From Isochrysis galbana (lineage: Eukaryota; Haptophyta; Isochrysidales; Isochrysidaceae): DNA of 64,000 bases. The notes below the pieces were generated by a model, which saw nothing but the letters and a program-made list of their open reading frames with translations, searched no databases and had not been told where the DNA came from. This document shows positions 1 through 10,317 of this stretch, in pieces (positions within the stretch are counted from its first letter, which is position 1; every line of letters begins with the position of its first letter). The stretch covers positions 3,673,448 to 3,737,447 of the forward strand of contig CM030938.1 of NCBI GenBank assembly GCA_018136815.1, read 5' to 3'. Position numbers and translations under genes: made by a program.

Positions 1-487
1 CTGCGAACACATGGAGGAGGGCATGAGCGGTGCCATCCTGGCGATGCTGCTCGTCACAGCCTCTGGCATGGGCCGTGGATGTGGAGACTTCCGCGTGGAT
101 CTGGCCAAGGAACGCTACCCGTCGATGTGGGCACTCATCGAGCCATACATGGGCCGTTAGTACCGCAAGGCAAAACTCATGCTCGTCGGCGACTACTCTG
201 ACGAGTACGAGAAGATCCCCAAGACCAAATACATTGGAGACGAGGCGGCCGTCGCGTACCTCTGCATGAAATACATCACGGCGGTCGCGTACGGTGAAAC
301 GAGTCCCATGGTGCAAGTGCGCCGAGCAGCTGGCAAACTCTGGATGGAGGACCAGAAGGCCATCCTCTCACGCATCACGAACCTCGTCACCCAGGATCAG
401 CCAAGCGACCTGGTCGCCTGCCAGCAGAACGACGTTGTTGACAAGGACGAGGACAATGAGAAAAAGACGAAGAAGATGAATATTTAG
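1..487 (+). pseudogene. Broken copy A of a duplicated unknown gene
   Basis: The frame is open from base 2 and cut at the left window edge. It encodes a short alpha/beta-looking domain (blocks GAILAMLLVTASGMGRGCGD, LMLVGDYSDEYEKIPKTKYI, then AYLCMKYI). The end is Lys-rich, with stop at 485-487. An in-frame TAG at 158-160 interrupts it where copy B (9281-9736) has Trp. The two copies are otherwise nearly colinear, and they share a short stretch in the 3' flank (about 594-623 and 9850-9879). I do not recognise the family. Copy A lacks the Gly-rich repeat that precedes copy B. Copy A is probably dead, while copy B keeps the full frame. Confidence 0.6.
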
Positions 488-1292
488 CGTTCCGAAAAGT
501 GGGGTGGGGTACCGTGGGGGAAAAGTTGCTATGCTGCGCACGCGCCTTCCAACTCAATGCTAACATAACATTCTAAGCAAAAACAAAACTATCACCTGGC
601 CCTCTTTTGACGGAACGCGAGTTTAGTAGCCCTGAATCTTCTGATGTTTTTTTGCTTATGGCTGCTGTGGGTGGTGTGGCCGGGGTCACGGGCCGTGCTG
701 CGCGACCGGGGTCGCGGGTCGCGCTCACCTGCTTGGCCTCTGTTGGTGGACGCAGTCGCTTCGCGCGACTGCTGGGGATTGGGGGGACTCCTTCTCTCCT
801 CGGCGGGGGGGGGGGGGGCAAGGAGAGCAGAGGCCCGCGTCGGCGCGCACCATCGCAACCAAGTATAAACGTAGATGAGATTAGTGTAGGTATAAGGTAT
901 AAGGGTCCAGCGGCCTCCCCTATGGGGACTATTTAGCTTGCGGACCGGCCTTGGCCTTGGTCCGCTAGCGCTTGTATGGTTGTGGGCCGCTATCATCTTA
1001 GCGCTTTGCGTTGCTACGATGCATCATACAACGCTTGTGTTTTTCTAGCGAGTGGCGTGCATTACTAGTAAAACTGAGCACATTTACCCGTGAAGCAACA
1101 TGGATCGCAAGCATTTGAGATCTAAGCCTTACTAAGCCCGTCCACTCCCGCCGGCACGGTCCTACCTTGCCAACGTCTATTGGAGTGTGTGTGCTCGCGG
1201 AAAGCCAACCAAATTCAGGCGTTTACTCGTATCAGGCCCACTACAAGGCCTCTCTGCCCTCAGCAACGCGCTTCGTAGCGATCGTTGACACC
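488..1292. other. Intergenic region
   Basis: This stretch lies between copy A and the 3' end of the MAP kinase kinase. It holds a short G-run (797-808). Short open frames on both strands have no recognisable content. I see no RNA gene or mobile element apart from the 30-bp stretch shared with the flank of copy B. Confidence 0.5.
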
Positions 1293-3040
1293 CTAAGCGG
1301 GTCCCGGAACGTAGCTTGAGGACCATGGAGGCTCTACAACGGCTTGACGCTGGCTGGGCTGAGTGCCCCCCCATGTATCCATGTCCATATCCGTGGCCGT
1401 CATCGTGGGTGGCCCAATGCCATCTGAGTGCCCAACAGTAGTGCCGCGGCCCATTGTGCCAGAAAGTGTGGCAGGATCGGTATCACCACCCTCCGGGGCT
1501 GATGTATTGCGCTGCGGCATTGAGGCGAGGGTTGAACGAATCCATTGACCCACATTTGGTAATTGTGTAGCGTGCAACGCTAATAGAGGGTGTTCAAGGA
1601 GCTTAGTCGATGTGGCGCGTGCCTGAGGAGATCCAATGGGGCGTAACGGGTCACAATACACTCACCACTGCGGAAAGAAGGAAAGGAGCCAGTGTGCTCA
1701 ATAACGACGCCGGTCTGACCATTCAACGCTGAACTCGTGGAAGCCATGAGGGGACAAGCGCATCAAGCGGGTGTGATGCCTTCCCTTCAAGGAGCTTTGG
1801 ATGCGACTTGAGGCTCGGCCTATGGCAGCGCGCATACCGCGGGGTCCTTCTGCAAGCAGGCTGAAACAAAGCTTTGGAAATCGGGCGAAAAGTGTGTCGG
1901 TGGCACTGGGGCCGGATTCTCAACGATAAAATGAAGCAAGTCCCAAAATACGAGGCGATTGGCACCCGTTGGTGCATATGGGAAGGCACCTATCGCGAGC
2001 TCGAGTATCGTGATGCCAAAGCTCCACACATCTGAGTTATAGTTGTATGCGGCCGCGGTGATGCGCTCTGGCGCCATGTAGTGCATGGTGCCTACCCATG
2101 ACGTGCACTTGGAGAGCGTACACGAGAGCTCGCCAGAAACACCAAAGTCCGCAATTTTGACGTTGCCTGCTGCATCAACTAGTAGATTGGACGGCTTGAT
2201 GTCGCGATGGATGGTGCGCCGTTCTTTGTGAAGGTAGACAAGCCCATGTAGCACAGCAGAGGAAATCGCAGCTAAGACAGGCTCGGCGAGCGGCGCGCCT
2301 GTCGCGCGCTGCAGATCCAACAATGAAGCGTCCATGTACTCGAGGGCTAGGTGGACGGCGCCCTCTCGGTAATAAGCACCATAAAATGAGACGATTCCAG
2401 GGTGACGAGACTCATGCAGGGTTTTGAGCTCGAGAAGGATTGAACGACGTGCAGCCTCGTCGGCAGAAACTGGGATCACCTTGAGCGCAAGAACCGAGTT
2501 GGAGGGTGTGTGCAGTACCTATGATGCACAAGGTCATTGGAACAGAAGGTGGAGAGGTGGAAATGGAAACAAGGTATGGGGATATGCTGGAGAGAGCTGC
2601 CAGGCCTGTGGCTCCTTTCAGCAGCGAGCAACCAGGACACCGTTTCCTACGGCAGGCCCTCAGCTCGAATCCAACGCCCAGCCTCTGCGCATGATGTGGC
2701 AATGGCAGCTACGATGTGTGCCTCCCATACTGAAACCGAAATTCGGCTTGTGTCGTACCTTTTGCACCACTCCTGCTGATCCGTGGCCAATATTCGCGAG
2801 TACCTGGAGATCCTCATGTCGAATCTCCGAGTTAGCTAGCGCCGCGCTCAGTCGTTCGAAGTCGCGCTGTCGGGCCAGCGCCTTCGCCTCAGTGGAGCTG
2901 GAGACAGCTTCCGTCTCGAGCGCTGCTCCCACACCGCTGAGTGGTAGTGTGCTTGCGTCGGTAGCGGCAAGCAAAGGGATGCCCGTCGTGGGCGAGACCG
3001 GTGTGGGGATACTGATGGGTTCGATGTTGAAGCGATTCAT
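1293..3040 (-). CDS. MAP kinase kinase-like protein kinase
   Basis: Three exons on the minus strand fit in frame: 3040-2759, 2518-1838 and 1622-1293, giving 430 aa. Start ATG is at 3040 and stop TAG at 1295-1293. Donors are gtacga and gtatgc; acceptors end catag and cctcag. Kinase motifs in order are the Gly loop GHGSAGVV, the Lys in LALKVI, HRDIKPSN, DFGVSG, MAPERI, and a subdomain XI helix closed by exon 3 (RATSTKLLEHPLL). The activation segment ELSCTLSKCTSWVGT carries Ser/Thr residues in the MAP2K position, and the VGTMHYMAPERI block is typical of MAP2Ks. A 70-residue Ser/Thr-rich leader and an 80-residue tail are not conserved. Its role should be phosphorylation of a MAP kinase in a cytosolic cascade. 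Assignment to MAP2K rather than another STE kinase is inferred from these motifs. Confidence 0.85.
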
Positions 3041-3448
3041 CCCGCTTTGCACTGGGCGTGCCCTCGCTGGCTATTGGCCAGCGAGCGCAAGCGGCAGCTG
3101 TACGAGAGACAAGAGAGAGCGAAGCAAAGGGCGGCCCAGCAGCTCCGCTTGACTGACGACGAGAGAGCCGGGTCAAGCGGAGGCACGTGAGCGGAGCTAG
3201 CGCGTGGAGAGAGCGGGGCAGGGGCGGGGGCGGGGGGGGGAGGAGGGAGGAGTGTGCGTGTTGGCGAGGAGCGCGCGCGGCTGGACGCGTTGCGCTCTCA
3301 GTGGGGAGGGGGGAGAGGGGGGGGGGGGGGCGGGCAGCCGGGCAGCTTTTACTGTTTTACTGCTGCCGGCGGTGGCAAAGCATCGGTAGAGCTCTAAAGT
3401 ATAAGTAGAGTAGTAGTAGTAAGTAGTATCATCTACGGTAGTGTAAAA
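3041..3448. other. GC-rich 5' flank of the kinase gene
   Basis: The region is purine-rich with several poly-G runs (3229-3240, 3306-3330) and a tag/tac microsatellite near 3403-3426. It probably contains the 5' UTR and promoter of the minus-strand kinase gene. I recognise no core promoter element. Confidence 0.4.
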
Positions 3449-3766
3449 GAGAGCGCGGAGAAGGGGGTGGGCGGAGCAACCGAAGAATAGGATAGTCCCG
3501 CACCTGTTTACAGGATAAGTCGGGACTGAAGCCGCCGCCAGCCCGGTAGGCATAGGAGGAAGGGGAGAACGGATCACGGGGGGGGGGGGGGGGCGCGGGC
3601 CACCGGACCATATCTTGAAGCCCTTCACCCTATCCCCCTAGTAGTTCACGGGGGGAGTCGCCTGATGGCGGGGGGAGAAGGGCCGCAGGAGTGGGGGCGT
3701 AGAAAAATGCTGCGTGAAAAAAGTAGTGGTAGTGGGTCCGCGGCCGCGTGTGCGGTGAGAACATAA
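3449..3766 (+). repeat. Dispersed repeat A, copy 1
   Basis: This sequence recurs at 47345-47655 in the same orientation with strong similarity. Shared blocks include gagcgcggagaagggggtgg, ggataagtcgggac, gcgggccaccggaccatatc and gccctatcccc/ctagtag near 3630-3645. The copies differ mainly in poly-G length (3580-3595 here). It has no coding capacity. The family identity is unknown. Confidence 0.7.
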
Positions 3767-3829
3767 ATAATTTAATTTAATTTTGTCGGAGCGAAGCTCG
3801 TTTCCTCTTTGGAAACGAGCCGCGGAGGC

Positions 3830-5302
3830 GCACCGGCGGCTAGCGCGGCGCACGGTTCATCCGGGGAGCCCGGAACGGGCTCATCGGGAGAACGGGGAGG
3901 GCAAATGACGGCGGGCATGTGAAACGGACGGGAAAGTGGCACGGAACGCGAATCGGAGGGACGGAGGATGTAAGGAAGGGCGCGGCGAGCAGCGAGCAGA
4001 TACCAGATACCGCTTGCTTATGACTCGTATGGACTCGTAGACTCGAAAGGAAGACTCGGAAGACTCGGGGCTTGGGGGTACTCAGGGGGCTGCAGTTTAC
4101 CAACAGGCGATACAGTGGGTAAAAACACACAAATCAACACTCTGCACTCAAACATTCACAGTAATAGGCCGGAAACATACGTTAAACGAACCCCCTCTGA
4201 TGAGCAGAACCATGGGCGCTCACCAAAAAAAGAGGAGAGAGAGAGAGAGAACGAGGACTCGAGGGTCAAAACACAATTCGGACTCCGGCTCGGACTACAG
4301 AGTAAAATCCAGTGCCCTCGCGAGTTTGTCGTATTCCATACGAGGACAGACTTTTACTTCTAGCCTGTGAGCTATTTTTAGTCTCAAGGTCTCGTTGATG
4401 GGTATATCGCCTCTTCTCCTACTTTCTCTTGATGTCATCAAACGTTCCACGATTGTCGCCTGTCTTCTGTTATACCTCGGTCGCAGCTCCCCCAGCGAGG
4501 TCTGCCCTCGTTGTGCCGCCCTTCCTGGTCGTCGAAGGAGCCCCGATGCTCCTCCTAGGGAACGACTTCCTGGAAGCTCACCGGGCCTGCATCGACTACT
4601 CGCTCAACGCCGGCGACGACAGCCGCCTCTCCCTCATCGTAGAGGGCAGTCGCGTCGATCCAGCCCGCCATTCCATCACTCCCGGCCACCTCAGCCGCGC
4701 CTCCCGCCGATCGTTTCCCTTCCGAATCATCGCATATCGAGCCAGTGGTCATGCTCGATCCGTCAAGGGGGGGGGGAACCGCGGAGGGGGGGAATCCCAA
4801 CACTGACCCAATTCTTTCTCCCTCACATTCACGTATTTTTTTCGGCTTGGCCCGGGAAAACAGGGAATGGAGAGAGGGGAGGGGGAAGACTGCAGAGGGG
4901 GTGAGAACTGCAGAGGGGGGGGGGGGGAACTGCGGAGGGGAGGGGAAACTGCAGAAGGGGTGAGATCTGCAGAAGGGGGGGGGGGGACTGCAGAGGGGAG
5001 GGGAAACTGCAGAAGGGGAGGGAGGGAATGCAGAGGGAGGGGGGAGGGAATGCAGAGAGGGGCCCAGTTCTGTTACCTGCATTTCTTACCTTAAACGCGT
5101 GGACAATTACCGTAACGGTAAAAATAAAGCTCAAATCATCGAATTTCGAGACGAAAATCGGCGGACCAGGATTTGAGCCCAGGGAGAATCCGAATCTGCA
5201 CGCCTTGAGTGACCAAGACGAACATAGAAGACGATATATAACGACGAAGGCACGTACCCATGCCGAAATATTCATGCCAGGAGGCCTGAATACAACAAAT
5301 TT
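3830..5302 (+). mobile_element. Degenerate LTR-type repeat B, copy 1, with aspartic-protease scrap
   Basis: The left part (3830-4200) resembles 17180-17530 (gactcg repeats, then gg.aacatacgttaaacgaac). The right part (5093-5302) matches 18320-18508: ccttaaacg, atttcgaga, gaatccgaatctg, attcatgcc, ending tacaaca. Those sites are the termini of the solo LTR at 17129-18508. Between them, 4429-4806 encodes a retropepsin-like tail, VVPPFLVVEGAP followed by LLLGNDFLEAH. In Ty3-type proteases a similar LG.DFL block follows the active site. The active-site DTG itself is absent, so this is a relic. A G-rich minisatellite (4867-5062) has expanded inside it. Confidence 0.5.
4867..5062 (+). repeat. Purine minisatellite (ctgcagaggggaggggaaa units)
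   Basis: About eight imperfect 18-25-bp units of the form ctgcag(a/g)(a)gggg(t/a)gag occur in a row, with poly-G runs of variable length. There is no plausible coding role on either strand. Confidence 0.75.
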
Positions 5303-5668
5303 ATGTCCGTCCAAGTCTAAATATATACATGTACATGTACATGTCATATGCAAATATATGTGCAAAAGAAATTGTACATCGGAAAATAATTCGACGCCGT
5401 TGTGACGCACGCACACACGCATTACTCCTACTCCTACGAGCGCCTAGCACCCCACAGCCACACAGGACCCCATACTGCAGCCACTTGCACCCGAGAGCCC
5501 AAGATACTGAAGTTGCTAAAAACTAACCCTCGCATTAGCTAGCCGCCGCGCGTCGCCACCGTCGCCACGAAAGCCCAACAAATAAGACCTCACATATGGG
5601 GGAGGGGGGGGGAGGGGCACATGTTCAGAGAATCACTTAAGCATTCTTTTACGCTTGCTCAAAACACT

Positions 5669-6397
5669 CTAGGAGATTAAGCCTTCCAACTTAGGAAGCT
5701 CCGGGTTGTTGCTTGCTGCACGTTGAGCAATGGCAAGTTGCTCTCGTAGGCTGTCAATCGTGCGCTCACGTGCTGCAAGCGCAGCTTCTAGCTTGGCCAC
5801 AACAGCAGATTCGGCCCTCGGCGGCTCTTTACCGGCCGTGCCACTCTTGGCTTGCACCAGCTGGGCTGTCAGCTTCACATTGTCCTCTTGCAATATCCCT
5901 TGGAGCTTTGTGACCTTCCGGACCTCTGCCATGGCTTCCTGAGCCTGTTTCGCATACGCATCTCTCTGCTTCTCTACGGCCGCTAATTGCTGCTGCATAA
6001 CACCCGTGTGCGTCGAGAAGGCCGCCGCGTGCTCGGTTCGAGCTGCAGCTCTCACAGTAGACACGTGCATTTCGGCACGCTTGCGCAAGTACGAGACTTT
6101 CTCACCCATCCTCAAGTTTTGGTTATGTATCCTCGTCTCATACTCCTGCCTGATGTCACGTCGCATCTGAGTTTCCATGTTCCCGATGGCATGCGTCACC
6201 TTCGCCAGCATTGCCCTGGACTCATCCAGCTTCTTCTGGAGGTCACGTAGATTTGGCAAGACGGACTCATCCGTCTGGCAGGCGACGTGGTGACGCATCT
6301 TGCGTTTCACGCCAGGTGTGAGGGAGGGTACACTCGTGGATGCTGAGAGGGGAGTTGAAATCGAGGGCAATGCCGTCAGGTAGGTCCCTGACTGCAT
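5669..6397 (-). CDS. Small coiled-coil protein
   Basis: An intact 242-aa frame starts at ATG 6397 and ends with TGA or TAA-type stop at 5669-5671. Residues 45-110 and 125-235 are rich in Glu/Lys/Arg/Ala/Leu with heptad spacing (for example LQKKLDESRAMLAKVTHAIG, and VVAKLEAALAARERTIDSLR). The first 40 residues are Ser/Thr/Pro-rich. No catalytic motif is present. A possible 5' exon lies at 6644-6594, where ATG AGT CTT GTT is followed by gcaag|gtgcgt, but I found no acceptor that joins it in frame, so it is left out. The protein is likely structural or cytoskeletal. The family is unknown. Confidence 0.6.
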   Translation of the reverse strand: MQSGTYLTALPSISTPLSASTSVPSLTPGVKRKMRHHVACQTDESVLPNLRDLQKKLDESRAMLAKVTHAIGNMETQMRRDIRQEYETRIHNQNLRMGEKVSYLRKRAEMHVSTVRAAARTEHAAAFSTHTGVMQQQLAAVEKQRDAYAKQAQEAMAEVRKVTKLQGILQEDNVKLTAQLVQAKSGTAGKEPPRAESAVVAKLEAALAARERTIDSLREQLAIAQRAASNNPELPKLEGLIS

Positions 6398-6889
6398 GGC
6401 CTGGTCCTTGCTTCTCGTTCACCTTCCCTCGCGCTGTCCACCGCGCGCGGCTGACAATGAAACGGAAACTTTCGTGTTTCGATAAGATGAATGGGAGAGA
6501 GAGAACTACCACTACTTCTAATTGTAGGTATGCTGTGGAGTTTACATTTCTTTCAACCTGTGTTACATGTTCTGTGTTCTGAGATGCTGGTGGTGATACC
6601 GAATGAACGCACCTTGCTGAATCCGTGCAGGAAATGAGAAACGATCGGCGAACAAGACTCATCGGGGAGTCACATGGGATTGACGGATTGGACTTCGAGG
6701 TAGGCTCAGGCTCAGTCAGGCTCGGACTCGGAGGGCGGAGGCGGAGGTGGAGGTGGAGGGAAGAGGAAGAGGCCGCAACCTCAGGTCGGTTTCCCCACCC
6801 GCTGACAACTCCGCCATCGCCATGCGCGCGCAAAGGCCTGCTCTCACAGGTCCTCTGAGGGCTCTAAGAGGTCCTCTGAGGGCTCTCAG

Positions 6890-7226
6890 AGGGCTGGCAT
6901 AGGCAACTTAGGGGGCAGCCCAAAGTAGTGCACATGGCACATGGGCCGACCCCCCGAAACCGAAGAACAAGGAATGAGGGGGGAAGGGTGGAGGGAGAAT
7001 AAGAGCGGGGCAAGGGCGATGTCAGTTTTCTCCCAGTATGAGGCCGACAACCAAAGAAACGAATAGACACCACCAACAACAACGATTTCCGTCCTCTTTT
7101 CGACGTAATAGACAATGACGCACTAGCACCAAGGAGCCACACACTTAAAACGACATCACAAAAACTAGAGATCGAACACATCCTCGTACAAGAAAAAAGT
7201 GAACTCGAAAGCGACCAGGGATAGCG
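6890..7226 (+). mobile_element. LINE family D, two fused 3' fragments
   Basis: 6900-7030 is a 3'-UTR piece of LINE family D, identified by cccaaagtagtgcacatgg and the block gaccccccgaaaccgaag. It is followed directly at 7040-7226 by the C-terminal coding end of another copy, reading NNNDFRPLFDVIDNDALAP and ending ELESDQG-stop. The same C-terminal pattern (DFRP...DDNEL...QSDQG-stop) occurs at 24496-24683 on the minus strand and at 61260-61424 on the plus strand. Confidence 0.65.
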
Positions 7227-7265
7227 ACCTGGCAACCGGGGAGGCGAGACTCCCAGGCGAGGTGT

Positions 7266-7616
7266 CGTTCCGTCAATTGTGGGACATCAGTCGAATTGAG
7301 CGATCAAATGTCCACAGTTGTATATAGAGCAGCATTTTAAAATTAAATTAAGACTAACATAACAACTTTTTTTCTCTGCTTCCCCCCGCGGTGCATGTTC
7401 CCCCCGAGGGGGACGCTTTTCCCCTGCGTCTCCTCTAAGGTCGACAACTACATAAACACGCAATTTAAGAGATATTTCGCACGGAGCACCTGTGATGACT
7501 TGCAATCACACCGTGCACGCCGTGCATGGGCACGGCGCGATGTGCATCGGTCCCCCCGCGGAGACGCCGTGCGTGCACATGTCAACTTTTTCCCTCTGCG
7601 TACCCCCTAAGGCCCA
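7266..7616 (+). repeat. Dispersed repeat C, copy 1
   Basis: It matches 31757-32265: gtgtcgttccgtcaattgtg, gggacatcagtcga, tttaaaattaaat, atgacttgcaatcaca, cggcgcgatgtgcatcggtc. The sequence is rich in short inverted repeats such as gcacgccgtgcatgggcacggcgc, which could fold into hairpins. This copy ends exactly where the 15-bp minisatellite begins. It shows no coding capacity. Confidence 0.75.
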
Positions 7617-7619
7617 CAA

Positions 7620-9280
7620 CTGGAGGAGAAGGAGGAGGAGGAGAGGGAGGAGGGGGAGAGGGCGGCGGCGGCGAGGGCGGCGGAGGCGAGGGCGGCGGAG
7701 GCGAGGGCGGTGGCGGCGATGGGGTTGGAGGTGATGGAGGCGGGGGTGAAGGGGGTGGCGGAGATAGAGGTGGCGGAGATGGAGGTGGCGGAGATGGGGA
7801 TGGGGGTGGCGGAGACGGCGGCGGCGGCGAGGGTGGTGGCGGCGAGGGCGGCGGCGGCGAGGGCGACGGCGGCGAGGGCGGCGGCGGCGAGGGCGGCGGC
7901 GGCGAGGGCGGCGGCGGCGAGGGCGGCGGCGGCGAGGGCGGCGGCGGCGAGGGAGGAGGAGGAGAGGGAGGAGGAGGAGAGGGAGGAGGAGGAGAGGGAG
8001 GAGGAGGAGAGGGAGGAGGAGGAGAGGGAGGAGGAGGAGAGGGAGGAGGAGGAGAGGGAGGAGGAGGAGAGGGAGGAGGAGGAGAGGGAGGAGGAGGAGA
8101 GGGAGGAGGAGGAGAGGGAGGAGGAGGAGAGGGAGGAGGAGGAGAAGGAGGAGGAGGAGAAGGAGGGCGGCGGCGGCGAGGGCGGCGGCGGCGAGGGAGG
8201 AGGAGGAGAAGGAGGAGGTGGAGAGGGAGGAGGTGGAGAAGGAGGAGGTGGAGAGGGAGGAGGAGGAGAGGGAGGAGGAGGAGAGGGAGGAGGGGGAGAG
8301 GGCGGCGGCGGCGAGGGGGGCGGCGGCGAGGGCGGAGGTGGCGAGGGTGGCGGCGGCGAGGGCGGCGGCGGCGAGGGCGGAGGTGGCGAGGGCGGCGGCG
8401 GCGAGGGCGGAGGTGGCGACGGCGGCGGCGGCGAGGGCGGAGGTGGCGAGGGAGGAGGCGGCGATGGGGGTGGAGGTGATGGAGGCGGTGGTGAGGGTGG
8501 CGGCGGCGAGGGGGGCGGCGGCGAGGGGGGCGGCGGCGAGGGGGGCGGCGGCGAGGGCGGTGGTGGAGACGGAGGCGGCGGCGATGGCGGTGGTGGAGAC
8601 GGAGGCGGCGGCGATGGCGGTGGTGGAGACGGAGGCGGCGGCGATGGCGGTGGTGGAGACGGAGGCGGCGGCGAGGGTGGTGGCGGCGATGGGGGAGGCG
8701 GTGAGGGCGGTGGCGGCGAGGGCGGTGGCGGCGATGGGGGAGGCGGTGAAGGTGGTGGCGGCGGTGAGGGAGGCGGTGGTGATGGTGGTGGCGGAGACGG
8801 CAGCGGTGGTGAGGGTGGCAAGGTGGTGGCGGAGATGGAGGAGGCGGCGAGGGCGGAGGTGGAGGTGGAGACGGAGGAGGCGGTGAGGGCGGCGGTGGAG
8901 ATGGAGGTGGCGGCGAGGGAGGAGGCGGTGAGGGCGGCGGTGGAGATGGAGGTGGCGGCGAGGGAGGAGGCGGTGAGGGCGGCGGTGGAGATGGAGGTGG
9001 CGGCGAGGGAGGAGGCGGTGAGGGCGGCGGTGGAGGTGGAGGTGGCGGCGAGGGAGGAGGCGGTGAGGGCGGCGGTGGAGACGGAGGAGGCGGTGAGGGC
9101 GGCGGTGGAGACGGAGGAGGCGGTGAGGGCGGCGGCGGCGAAGGGGGAGGAGGAGACGGCGGCGGCGGCGATGGAGGCGGCGGCGAGGGCGGTGGCGGCG
9201 AGGGCGGTGGTGGAGATGGAGGTGGCGGAGACGGAGGAGGCGGCGAGGGCGGAGGTGGAGATGGAGGCGGTGGCGAGGGC
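7620..9280 (+). repeat. 1.66-kb minisatellite of 15-bp units
   Basis: The unit is ggcggcggcgagggc and its variants. One block (7950-8160) is made of ggaggaggagaggga units; others use gat, gac or ggt substitutions. In one frame of the plus strand it reads as (GGGGE/D)n, and on the minus strand as (SPPPP)n. Small indels change the open frame near 8160, 8480 and 8820. From about 8824 to 9280 the GGGGE/D frame runs directly into the conserved domain of copy B. Confidence 0.95.
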
Positions 9281-9736
9281 GCCATCCTGGCGATGCTGCT
9301 CGTCACAGCCTCTGGCATGGGCCGTGGATGTGGAGACTTCCGCGTGGATCTGGCCAAGGAACGCTACCCGTCGATGTGGGCACTCATCAAGCCATACATG
9401 GGCCGTTGGTGCAAGGCAACCCTCATGCTCGTCGGCGACTACTCCGACGAGTACGACAGGATCCCCAAGACCAAGTACATTGGAGACGAGGCCGCCGTCG
9501 CGTACCTCTGCATGGAATACATCATGGCGGTCGCGTACGCCGAAACGGATCCCATGGTGCAAGTGCACCGAGCAGCTGGCAAACTCTACATGGAGAACAA
9601 GAAGGCCGTCCTCGCACGCGTCACGGACCTCGCCACCCAAGATCAGCCAAACGACATTGTCGCCTGCCAGCAGAACGACATTGAGGAAGAGGGATGTGAG
9701 AAAAAGACGAAGAAGATGAAAACTCAGCCCGCGTAG
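9281..9736 (+). CDS. Intact copy B of the duplicated unknown gene
   Basis: The conserved domain begins at GCC ATC CTG (9281); the first in-domain ATG is 9293 and stop TAG is 9734-9736. It matches copy A over its whole length, but has Trp where copy A has a stop, near GRWCKATLMLVGDYSDEYD. Upstream, the same frame continues as Gly-rich repeats back to about 8824, so the true start may lie within or before the minisatellite. The C-terminus is basic (EKKTKKMKTQPA). The family is not recognised. A small predicted globular domain with two conserved Cys and many Tyr/Met is all that can be said. The intact frame despite divergence from copy A suggests it has been kept by selection. Confidence 0.55.
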   Translation, partial: AILAMLLVTASGMGRGCGDFRVDLAKERYPSMWALIKPYMGRWCKATLMLVGDYSDEYDRIPKTKYIGDEAAVAYLCMEYIMAVAYAETDPMVQVHRAAGKLYMENKKAVLARVTDLATQDQPNDIVACQQNDIEEEGCEKKTKKMKTQPA

Positions 9737-10317
9737 CTGGGGGTTACCGCGTGTGTTGAGAGTGGGGGAGCGTGATTACCTTTGTACTCAATTCTCAATT
9801 ATTGTGGCTACCCAAAAAGAAAATAAGCACATATGGATAACAAAAAAATCACCTGGCCCTCTTTTGACGGAACGCGACTTAAGCTTAATGGGGGACTGTC
9901 GATTGGACGGGAGCCGGGTTTGGGATGAGCGGGTGATGGCGGCGGGAGACTGTGAGAGGGGGCTTTTCATAGTAGATAGTAGCTTAGCGGACGCCATACG
10001 CCATCAAGAATTTTTTTGGCCTTGGACAAGCGAACGCCTGTAAGCAGAGCTGCCGGGGCTGGCTAGTGGCTAGTGGACATTCGATGGCACGGGGGCTATG
10101 TACATCTATCCATGCTCCGAGGGAGGAAGAACAAGACTTCCGCCATCCTCTGAAGAGTACAAACTACATGTTGCTACTGCGTCGCCATCGTTTTCGGCAC
10201 ACATCGGCATGGATTGCACACCACGAGCGCCTAGTTTTAGCAACATAGATCTCGTCGTCAGATCATAGTGCTCTGAATTTTCATGCTATAGCGACCACAT
10301 GCACACTATATGCCCTC
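9737..10317. other. Intergenic region
   Basis: It contains the 30-bp stretch shared with the flank of copy A (9850-9879, atcacctggccctcttttga and onward) and then non-repetitive sequence. The right end is the 3' flank of the EHD-family gene. I see no RNA gene or recognisable coding exon. Confidence 0.45.

Noticed and set aside
592-996. Overlapping frames on both strands around the poly-G run
   Set aside because: Arg/Pro/Gly-rich products of GC-rich sequence, with no recognisable domain.
6594-6644. Possible first exon (MSLVRRSFLISC) of the small coiled-coil gene
   Set aside because: The donor is good (gcaag|gtgcgt), but no acceptor before 6397 keeps both phase and an open frame with a normal pyrimidine tract.
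7582-9640. Minus-strand frames of 590-680 codons encoding SPPPP repeats
   Set aside because: They are a direct reading of the 15-bp minisatellite, change frame with every indel, and lack a signal peptide or a non-repeat domain of their own. Copy B on the plus strand is the better-supported gene.
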